64,000 bases of DNA from Ostrinia nubilalis (Eukaryota; Arthropoda; Insecta; Lepidoptera; Crambidae): contig NC_087095.1 in assembly GCF_963855985.1 (NCBI RefSeq), forward strand, positions 11,604,001-11,668,000. Direction: 5' to 3'. Position 1 is the first letter of the stretch, and every line of letters starts with the position of its first letter. The notes beneath the pieces were generated by a model. The model ran no database searches, had not been told where the DNA came from, and worked only from the letters and a program-made list of their open reading frames with translations. A program made the translations under genes and the position numbers. This document shows, piece by piece, positions 57,001-64,000 of this stretch.

Positions 57001-60000
57001 ACCCATACCTTCCAAACTTATTCTGTTGACGGTCATCGTGCACCCTCCTGGCTTGCGTCTCCAACGCCAGCATCCCCACTCTGTACGCCGCTAACAGCCG
57101 CCTCAGCTGCGCCTGCGGCAGCGCGGGGGCCACCGTCGCGGGGTCAGGGGGCCACCTTCATGGCAGTCACCACACGTCACATAAGCGTTACGATATCTAC
57201 ACAAGACAAAGTCGTCGTACCTTCCAAACTTATTCTGTGGACGGTCATCGTGCACCCTCCTGGCTTGCGTCTCCAACGCCAGCATCCCCACTCTGTACGC
57301 CGCTAACAGCCGCCTCAGCTGCGCCTGCGGCAGCGCGGGGGCCACCGTCGCGGGGTCAGGGGGCCACCTTCATGGCAGTCACCACACGTCACATAAGCGT
57401 TACGATATCTACACAAGACAAAGTCGTCGTACCTTCCAAACTTATTCTGTGGACGGTCATCGTGCACCCTCCTGGCTTGCGTCTCCAACGCCAGCATCCC
57501 CACTCTGTACGCCGCTAACAGTCGCCTCAGCTGCGCATGCGGCAGCGCGTGGGGCACGGGGGCCACCGGAGTGAAGGGCAGGGGGCCACCTTCATGGCAG
57601 TTACAATACGCCACATAAGCGTAACGATATCATTACAAAGACAAAATCAACCTATACCTTCCAAACTTATTCTGTGGACGGTCATCGTGCACCCTCCTGG
57701 CTTGCGTCTCCAACGCCAGCATCCCCACTCTGTACGCCGCTAGCAGTCGCCTCATTTGCGCCTGCGGCAGCGCGGGGGGCACGGGGGCCACCGGAGTGGG
57801 GGGTCAAGGGGCCACCTTCATGGCAGTCACCATACGCCACATAAGCGTTGCGGTATCATCACAAAGACAAAGTCGTCTTACCTTCCAAACTTATTCTGTG
57901 GACGGTCATCGTGCACCCTCCTTGCTTGAGTCTCCAACGCCAGCATCCCCACTCTGTACGCCGCTAACAGCCGCCTCAGCTGCGCCTGCGGCAGCGCGGG
58001 GGGCGCGGGGGCGGCGGGCGCGGGGCCCACCGGCGCGGGGGGCACGCCCGCACCCACGCCGGGGGGCAGGGGGGCCACCGCGTTCACCTGGTGCTGCGGC
58101 GCCGGCATCGGCGGCGGGATTGGCGCTGCGTGCTGTGGGTGGTTAAGATTAGTTTAAATAGAGGAAAAAAGTTGTTACATAAAATACAGTAAGAAATTAG
58201 AAAAGGATAAATGCAACTTGTAATGCGGATCGATATGGAAACAAGCAATTTAATGAGTCGATTAAACGATATCCACTACAACCTTTTGACCTCTCTCTCT
58301 GCCTTCACTCTGGCCAGACGCATTGGGAAGTCCTTTTGAACGCATCAACACATCCAAGTTTAAGTTTTAGGCTAAGAACTCACAGAGCGGTTTCAGCCCG
58401 TGTCTGCCGCGGTTTCGGGACGACTGTTTTATTCCAAAACTCACGAGACCGCTGGATGCGGTTAGTGAAGGTTGCGAGAAGCACCTGGATGCGAGCAACG
58501 CAAGACCCGTCGTAGTGGAAATCTTTGGGTTAGGCCTTGGTTAAGAATGGACATGTTCTGTAGACGTAGATATCACTCACGTTGACATTGACGTTGACAG
58601 CTATAGGCTGTGGGTGCGGCAGGTGCGGCGCGTGCGCGGGATGCGGCGCCACGAGCCCGCGCACGAAGTATGGCGGCAGTACAGCAGAAGTACTTATTGA
58701 TGGACATTCCAGCGATTGGGTCCGCTTAAATTTAACTCGCGGGCCATTCGACAAGTGTATCAGACTCAGGATTGATCAGATGACATTTTCATACAAATTG
58801 AAGCGTTTCACTCATGTTGACATTGACGTTGACAGCTATAGGCTGCGGGTGCGAAGCCACGAGTCCGCGCACGAAGTATGGCGGCAGTACGCCAAAAGTA
58901 CTGATTGACATTCCAGCGATTGGGTCCGCTTAAAATTTAACCCGCGGGCCATTCGGCAAGTGGATCAGACTCAGGATTGATCAGATGACATTTTCGTACA
59001 AATTGAAGCGTTTCACTCACGTTGACATTGACATTGACGGCTATAGGCTGCGGGTGCGGAGCCACGATTCCGCGCACGAAGTATGGCGGCAGTACAGCAG
59101 AAGTACTGATTGACATTCCAGCGATTGGGTCCGCTTAAAATTTAACTCGCGGGCCATTCGGGAAGTGGATTCGCCTCAGGATTGATCATATGAAATTTTC
59201 GTACAAATTCGTCTGATTCGTACCAATTCGTACAAATTGGTGATCCGTCTACTCGTTTCTCCTGTCAGATAAAAAAATCAAATTGAAGTGTTTCACTCAC
59301 GTTGACATTGACGTTGACGGCGATAGGCTGCGGGTGCGGCAGGTGCGGCGCGTGGGTCGCGTGCGGCAGGTGCGGCGCGTGCGCGGGATGCGGCGCCACG
59401 AGCCCGCGCACGAAGTATGGCGGCAGTACAGCAGAAGTTCTAGTGAAGGTTGAAAACACTTGGGCGGAGGCAGCTGCAGCTCAAGACCGATCATTCTAGA
59501 AATCCTCGAGGGAGGTTTTTGTGCAGCAGTTGACGTCCTTTGGCTGAAATAACTTGTAGGCGTAGATATCACTCACGTTGACATTGACGTTGACGGCGAT
59601 AGGCTGCGGGTGCGGCAGGTGCGGCGCGTGGGGCGCGTGCGGCGCGTGCGCGGGATGCGGCGCCACGAGCCCGCGCACGAAGTATGGCGGCAGTACAGCA
59701 GAAGTACTTATTGATTGACATTCCAGCGATTGGGTCCGCTTAAAATTTAACCCGCGGGCCGTTCGACAAGTGGATCAGACTCAGGATTGATCAGATGAAA
59801 TCTTCATACAAATTGAAGAGTTTCACTCATGTTGACATTGACGTTGACAGCTATAGGCTGCGGGTGCGGAGCCACGAGTCCGCGCACGAAGTATGGCGGC
59901 AGTACAGCAGAAGTACTGATTGACATTCCAGCGGGTCCGCTTAAAATTGAACCCGCGGGCCATTCGACAAGTGGATCGACCTCAGGATTGATCATATGAA

Positions 60001-63000
60001 ATTTTCGTACAAATCCGTCTGATTCGTACAAATTCGTACAAATCGGTGATCCGTCTGCTGGTTTGCCTCCTGTCACATAAAAAAAGCAAATTGAAGCGTT
60101 TCACTCACGTTGACATTGACGTTGACGGCGATAGGCTGCGGGTGCGGCAGGTGCGGCGCGTGTGGCGCGTGCGGCGCGTGCGCAGGATGCGGCGCCACGA
60201 GCCCGCGCACGAAGTATGGCGGCAGCGCGTACTGCGCGCCTGGGTGCGGCGCGGGCGCCGGAGCGCCGTACTGAAAACAATCATGTGATTAAGAGTAGGC
60301 GCACACCGTTGATTTTTCAAATTGTATAAAGAATCGCCCAAATCGAATCGGCGTAGTGTGCGCCCTCCCATACATGCCCATACTAATCAACAGCCCGACT
60401 AAACTATCGGCCGACGAAAAATCAACGGTGTGCCTACTCTAAAGCCCGGTCTGTGAGCACGTAGATTTTTTTCCAATGACCCCAAGCTACCCATCCTTAT
60501 CGCTCAGGCGTAATTATATTGCTGTCGCGACTGTGCGATGGGCGCCCGCAGTGAGTGTACGAGTAGCGACAGCAACATAATTACGCGCGAGCGATAAGGA
60601 TGGGTAGCTTGAGGTCATTGGACAAAATTCTACGTGCTCGCAGACCAGACTATAGTCACTGTCTAATACAGGTAAAGACGGGTCTCCAGCGCGTGTTTTG
60701 CCTTACACAATCAACAAAAACATCTCAACGTTCAACAAAATTGCCTACAAAATGTTGAATGTTGTTATTTTTTTTTATTTGGCAAAACACGCGATGTGGA
60801 CCCGCGTTTAATTCATTGTGCGTCGGCCGTCTAATACAGGTATAGTCAGCATAGTTTACTAAAACTTTTGTTAAAAATAAACACATTTATGTAATTTCAA
60901 ATAGATATAAATAAAAAAATTAATAGACTTCAATGTTTAGCAACCATTTTGATAATTTATTATAGCAACATGCAATTGAACTTTCGGGTCTATAAATCTA
61001 TGTTTTTCTTGATAATGAATTTTCTCTCATGGGCCTTTCGCGCGGCTCCGTTTACAACGTCAAATAGTTCGTGACATCCAACGTAGTCAAAAGTCATGAA
61101 GCTCTTTGTTGCAATTGGATTAAGGTTGTATTGTCAACATTTTGGTCACTTCGAATGTTACCTATTACTGTACAGCTCGTCTAACGTTAACCACTGACCT
61201 GCAGCTGGTAGATCGGCGGCGGGTACGGGTGGTACGTGAAAGGGTACGGCACGGGTACAGCCACGCGCGGCGGTGCAGCCTGGTACCTTTTGGCCACTGG
61301 GTGTCACGAACTATTTGACGCTGACTGTATAGCTCTTCTAACGTTAACCACTGACCTGCAGCTGGTAGATCGGCGGCGGGTACGGGTGGTACGTGAAAGG
61401 GTACGGCACGGGTACAGCCACGCGCGGCGGTGCAGCCTGGTACCTTTTGGCCACTGGGTGTCACGAACTATTTGACGCTGACTGTATAGCTCTTCTAACG
61501 TTAACCACTGACCTGCAGCTGGTAGATCGGCGGCGGGTACGGGTGGTACGTGAAAGGGTACGGCACGGGTACAGCCACGCGCGGCGGTGCAGCCTGGTAC
61601 CTTTTGGCCACTGGGTGTCACGAACTATTTGACGCTGACTGTATAGCTCTTCTAACGTTAACCACTGACCTGCAGCTGGTAGATCGGCGGCGGGTACGGG
61701 TGGTACGTGAAAGGGTACGCCAGTGGGTACGGCACGGGTACAGCCACGCGCGGCGGTGCCGCCTGGTACCTTTTGGCCACTGCGTGTCACGAACTATTTG
61801 ACGCTGACTGTATAGCTCGTCTAACGTTAACCACTGACCTGCAGCTGGTAGATCGGCGGCGGGTACGGGTGGTACGTGAAAGGGTACGCCAGTGGGTACG
61901 GCACGGGTACAGCCACGCGCGGCGGTGCCGCCTGGTACCTTTTGGCCACTGAGTGTCACGAACTATTTGACGCTGACTGTGTAGCTCGTCTAACGTTAAC
62001 CACTGACCTGCAGCTGGTAGATCGGCGGCGGGTACGGGTGGTACGTGAAAGGGTACGCCAGTGGGTACGGAACGGGTACAGCAACTGGCGGCGGCGCCGC
62101 CTGGTACCGCGGCTCTTCTAGTAATGGCTCCGTCTGTTCTTCATTTGATTGTCGTAAGTATAACTCGTGCCAGTATCGGGCTACGGTGTATAATACTTCG
62201 GGGTAAACTCCGCCACCTGGATATAAAAAATATAATTAGATATACCTAGTTCAATCTAATTTATATTTTAACCTTATACATTACATACAGTAATTTTTTT
62301 GTTCGTGTTGAAACTTTTGATACAGTTCAAAATATGATGCAAAATTCAACCCCCATCAGCGTTAAAATGAATTTATTTCCCTAGCATTCCGTCGTGTTTT
62401 TTTACTCAAGTGACGTTTTGTTTTCTACATCGTCTCATGAGCCCAACCCCTGCGAAACCCTATTCCCAATTTATCTAACCTGAAACTTGAAAATTGTCAA
62501 CGATGACAGTAGCAACTGTGACTACTAGATTATCGTCATAAGAAAATATATCACTACCAGTACCAATAAAAACCACTTTAACCCATACCTTTAGCAGCAG
62601 CCTCGACTGTAAGACATGCCCGTTCTAGCATAGCGTCGCTCTGCTCTTTACACTGCAGCACCGCGCGTTGTATTTCATTGTAGTTGAGCGCGTGCGCGTG
62701 CGGTAACACTGATAAAGCCAGCTCGGCCGCCGCGCGAACCGTGTGAACGTCGCGGCCTGATGATGCCTGGAAATACACGTCTTGTAAATATGTGACGAGC
62801 TGTGTAATAAAGCTAAATCCTGGTCCGTGAGCACGTAGAATTTTGTCCAATGATCCCAAGCTACCCATCCTTATCGCTCGCGCGTAATTATGTTGCTATC
62901 GCGCTCGCACACTTACTGCGGGCGCCAGTCGCACAGTCGCGACAGCAATATAATTACGCGCGAGCGATAAGGATGGGTAGCTAAGGGTCATTGGACAAAA

Positions 63001-63559
63001 TTCTACGTGCTCACGGACTGGGCTATACATGGAACTGTTCCCACCACAGCAACTTCTATGTAGCCAGGATCTATAGATTCACCACCAATAAGAACCAAAC
63101 CAGTGAAGGCAATGCTGCTGACAACGCCACTCTTGTAGCGGAGTTTTGGGCTGACACTGTGTAGGTTTGTTGACGACACGATAAGAAGAAGTGAAGGCAA
63201 GTTACTGAGGATGTGGGTTATGACATCTGACAAACTATGGACAATTTGGTGTTTCACACGACACTATGTAATATTTTTAGATGGTATATTTCGTTTAATC
63301 ACTATGGAGAAGAGGAGATTATTGCAAAAGGTTTGACTATGCATTCAATAAACTTCTGGTTTTCTCCATGTTTGTTCCAGATTCAGAATTTTTAAAATAA
63401 CCAAATCAACATTACAACCAGCACCAAGGTATTACTTTTGTAGAATGAAATCGTAACTAACCTTGTCTGCAATTCCCGCAGCCTCAGGAGGCGTCAAGTG
63501 ACCTTCCCATGCGTCGATAAGGAATAATATCGCTGGCGCTCCAATATCCATCGCTTGTC
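54010..63559 (-). CDS. ZSWIM8: ZSWIM8 (Dora/EBAX-1 family) C-terminal part, eight exons; start outside window
   Basis: Substrate receptor of a Cullin-RING ubiquitin ligase that degrades Argonaute on target-directed microRNA decay (family knowledge). Exons on the minus strand: 63559-63462, 62766-62589, 62216-62008, 60270-60109, 58132-57882, 55295-55062, 54419-54270 and 54076-54010. All have AG/GT borders and matching phases. Family-typical words in order: DIGAPAILFLIDAWEGHLTP; EAAAKGGGVYPEVLYTVARY; Pro/Tyr- and Pro/His-rich linkers; LLAAYRVGMLALETQARRVH; NPPYGEHVKWLLRISKRLG; QYLHQFCVCAVNSVVSPFVL; YIQCIHQKLYHLTS; ending LWTQLNAALQTNGK. The SWIM zinc finger and BC/Cullin boxes lie upstream, outside the window. 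Four consecutive exons carry downstream partial copies, listed separately. Skipping all copies gives one intact frame. Confidence 0.92.
54128..54165 (-). mobile_element. tiny RTE 3' relic
   Basis: acgttcactgc followed by aaaacataggcctcctcaaa matches the 3' end of the RTE copies at 5659 and 9918. It lies in the last ZSWIM8 intron. Confidence 0.5.
54748..54815 (-). mobile_element. short RTE 3' relic
   Basis: gacgtccactgctgaacata core as in the other copies. It abuts the duplicated partial exon at 54856-55030, and its outer edge shares the word tacgcgctaag with that duplication. Confidence 0.6.
54856..55030 (-). repeat. partial duplicate of ZSWIM8 exon 55062-55295, frameshifted
   Basis: About 175 bp matching the 3' two-thirds of the neighbouring exon (peptide SPFVLYELCV region to VQKCQQM) and its GTAAGT donor, displaced 206 bp downstream. 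It lacks the exon's acceptor and has lost 8 bp next to the NSVV codons, so it cannot replace the exon in frame. Confidence 0.85.
55532..55665. mobile_element. truncated fold-back MITE, copy 1 of 3 in ZSWIM8 introns
   Basis: Matches the left half of the elements at 60445 and 62819 (gagcacgtagaatt, then ccaatgaccccaagctaycc). It stops after the central gtcgcgacagcaatat; the right arm is missing where the partial-exon array begins. Confidence 0.8.
55756..57881 (-). repeat. array of 10 partial-exon copies after ZSWIM8 exon 57882-58132
   Basis: Each copy holds the 3' part of the exon (LLAAYRVGMLALETQARRVH to NKFGR), its splice donor and about 80-100 bp of intron. Exon-end positions are 57658, 57433, 57221, 57009, 56817, 56605, 56380, 56155, 55956 and 55756, i.e. 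spacings of 192-225 bp. Donors vary (GTAAGA, GTATGG, GTATAG, GTACGA, GTGTGG) but all keep GT. The acceptor of the full exon is not copied. Copies are nearly identical, so the expansion or homogenisation is recent. Plus-strand frames through the array are shadows. Confidence 0.95.
57882..58132 (-). CDS. ZSWIM8: ZSWIM8 exon, founder of the 10-copy array
   Basis: Full-length exon with a ccacccacag acceptor and GTAAGA donor; 251 nt, entering in phase 0 and leaving in phase 2. It encodes a Pro/Ala-rich segment (PPPMPAPQHQVNAVAPLP), then the conserved LLAAYRVGM helix. It is the only copy of this sequence with a real acceptor. Confidence 0.85.
58133..58580. other. intron between two arrays
   Basis: Plain intronic sequence; nothing supported. 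Confidence 0.4.
58581..60108 (-). repeat. array of 6 partial-exon copies after ZSWIM8 exon 60109-60270
   Basis: Copies of the exon's 3' part (PPYFVRGLVAPHP to AVNVNVN) end at 59831, 59577, 59301, 59021, 58816 and 58581, spaced 205-280 bp. Long copies keep the His/Pro repeat (HAPHLPHPQP); short ones (59831, 59021, 58816) lack it. Donors are GTGAGT, except at 59831 and 58816 where G>A turns them into ATGAGT. The spacer shared by most units contains attccagcgattgggtccgc. Confidence 0.93.
60109..60270 (-). CDS. ZSWIM8: ZSWIM8 exon, founder of the 6-copy array
   Basis: 162 nt in phase 0-0, from a ttgttttcag acceptor to a GTGAGT donor. It encodes YGAPAPAPHPGAQYA, then the conserved LPPYFVRGLV and a His-Ala-Pro repeat. 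It could be included, skipped or multiplied without changing frame. Confidence 0.85.
60292..60440. mobile_element. 149-bp MITE
   Basis: Terminal inverted repeats agagtaggcgcacaccgttg and its near-perfect inverse (about 25 bp). It sits beside the next element. Confidence 0.8.
60445..60649. mobile_element. fold-back MITE, copy 2 of 3 in ZSWIM8 introns
   Basis: About 205 bp with arms of about 80 bp (cccggtctgtgagcacgtag and inverse), including the cgagcgataaggatgggtag block. Confidence 0.88.
60678..60807. mobile_element. 130-bp MITE-like inverted repeat
   Basis: Imperfect ends acgggtctccagcgcgtgtt and its inverse. The 14-bp word gtctaatacaggta occurs on both sides (60661 and 60829), perhaps an unusually long target duplication. 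Confidence 0.6.
60808..61198. other. intron downstream of the exon-c array
   Basis: Contains an inverted copy (61058-61080) of the intronic spacer of the adjacent array (cgtcaaatagttcgtgaca). Otherwise AT-rich. Confidence 0.5.
61199..62007 (-). repeat. array of 5 partial-exon copies after ZSWIM8 exon 62008-62216
   Basis: Copies of the exon's 3' part (QAAPP to YPPPIYQLQ) plus a GTCAGT donor end at 61839, 61670, 61513, 61356 and 61199. Period is 169 bp in the two copies nearest the exon and 157 bp in the rest; the difference is a 12-bp in-frame block (PLAY codons). Each copy begins at a ggtacc word present in the exon and lacks the acceptor. The spacing is not a multiple of three. Confidence 0.95.
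62008..62216 (-). CDS. ZSWIM8: ZSWIM8 exon, founder of the 5-copy array
   Basis: 209 nt from a tttatatccag acceptor to a GTCAGT donor. It encodes GGVYPEVLYTVARYWHELYL, then an acidic stretch and a Pro/Tyr-rich tail. The diverged 3' part of this founder (VAVPVPYPLAY) differs from the copies by a few bases, so the copies resemble each other more than the founder. Confidence 0.88.
62217..62588. other. ZSWIM8 intron, unstructured
   Basis: AT-rich; nothing seen. Confidence 0.45.
62819..63022. mobile_element. fold-back MITE, copy 3 of 3 in ZSWIM8 introns
   Basis: About 204 bp. Arms begin cctggtccgtgagcacgtag and end with the inverse, with about 80-bp arms and a central ctcgcacactta segment. Same family as 60445-60649. 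Confidence 0.9.
63023..63461. other. ZSWIM8 intron, unstructured
   Basis: The 84-codon minus-strand frame at 63003-63257 has no family match and no splice context that fits the gene. Nothing else is seen. Confidence 0.4.
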
Positions 63560-63620
63560 CTACAAATAAAAAAAACAACTTTAGAAATCAGATCATACCA
63601 ACTGCTGATTGTTTAGGACA

Positions 63621-63955
63621 CTAGTAGGCCAGTAGAATTAAACACAAAAATGAATTAAATCGGAAATAATTCTTACTAAAGATTTTAGTGCTTTAATGTG
63701 TGATGTATGTACTAACAAACCTTGTATTCGGTTCGGGTGTTTGATTATGGGCTTTTCGGAAGGGTAAGTCCTTTACGCGGTTTAACCGGTAAACCGAAAA
63801 AGCTCCCCTTTCGGAGGCCCCCACCACTTAAGCACAACTCCGTCGAAGTCGAAAACCTAGGAGAGTCTTAATGGGCAACCAATGAAGCCATTAAAGCAAT
63901 AAAATGTTTTGTAGGAATTATTTCCAATTTAAAATCTAATTCTACTGGCCTATAG
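63621..63955. mobile_element. MITE-like element with imperfect inverted ends
   Basis: Ends ggccagtagaatta and inverse, with matching ggaaataatt blocks inside (about 45 bp, imperfect). The interior carries ggtttaaccggtaaaccg. It lies in the intron upstream of the first ZSWIM8 exon of the window. Confidence 0.6.
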
Positions 63956-64000
63956 GGTTTTTCTTCGTTATATCAAATAAATCAGTCATTCGTAATCCCC

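Noticed and set aside
55483..58146. Many overlapping plus- and minus-strand frames of 60-116 codons
   Set aside because: They are periodic shadows of the ZSWIM8 partial-exon array. Only the minus-strand splice-consistent reading matches the protein family.
61165..62121. Plus-strand frames beginning MKGYGTGTATRG and minus frames with AADLPAAGQW
   Set aside because: Wrong-phase readings of the 157/169-bp array. The right phase gives the Pro/Tyr-rich YPPPIYQLQ exon end.
37484..63000. CRISPR-like interpretation of the regular repeats
   Set aside because: The genome is animal; repeats are exon-derived with near-identical spacers, not unique spacers between short direct repeats.
54010..63559. Array copies as extra, cumulatively included exons
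   Set aside because: Copies lack acceptors with pyrimidine tracts, and for at least one array repeated inclusion would break the frame. Skipping them gives the intact protein.

Overview
The window is an AT-rich, intron- and transposon-rich animal genome segment, most likely from a moth or butterfly (Lepidoptera). Three things suggest this. The introns are ordinary GT-AG introns. The dispersed repeats are of types common in Lepidoptera: Helitron-like repeats ending in CTAG|T, 5'-truncated RTE, R1 and CR1/Jockey-type LINEs, TA-flanked fold-back MITEs and Tc1 relics. The two recognisable host genes have insect-like exon structures. No genus can be named from sequence alone.

Layout. 1-10.3 kb is gene-poor: one possible minus-strand exon at 0.7 kb, a GC-rich island at 1.2-1.5 kb, a composite (GCAA)n/GC-rich/AT-rich repeat locus at 6.0-7.2 kb, and two RTE 3' relics. 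10.36-15.64 kb is a complete-looking DIRS-type tyrosine-recombinase retrotransposon with spliced gag, RT-RNase H-methyltransferase-like ORF, recombinase, inverted terminal repeats and the diagnostic internal complementary region. 15.6-21.9 kb is non-coding, with a minus-strand LINE 3' end and a pair of abutting near-perfect palindromes. 22.1-27.2 kb is a two-exon gene for a 1,593-residue gag-like, zinc-knuckle protein carrying a 129-bp coding minisatellite. 27.8-37.2 kb (minus) is a complete nine-exon gene for an ethanolamine-phosphate phospho-lyase/AGXT2-like PLP enzyme, with a textbook TATA-Inr promoter and a fold-back Tc1 in an intron. A second TATA-Inr-DPE-like promoter fires the other way at 39.45 kb. 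39.9-44.9 kb is a nest of LINE, Helitron and fold-back elements. 46.3-47.3 kb holds two phase-compatible exons of an unrecognised minus-strand gene. 48-53.6 kb is non-coding.

54.0-63.6 kb (minus) is the 3' end of the ZSWIM8 gene (Dora/EBAX-1 family, Cullin-RING substrate receptor acting in target-directed microRNA degradation). Eight exons in the right order and phase give an uninterrupted C-terminus. The striking point is that four consecutive exons are each followed, on the downstream side only, by tandem copies of their own 3' part plus splice donor. The copy numbers are 5, 6, 10 and 1.

Main candidates for something undescribed: (1) the ZSWIM8 partial-exon/donor arrays; (2) the apparently domesticated gag gene with its expanding repeat domain; (3) the spliced, intact DIRS element; (4) the double palindrome at 21.8 kb. 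Exon coordinates were read by eye from splice consensus and phase. Nothing was searched against a database.
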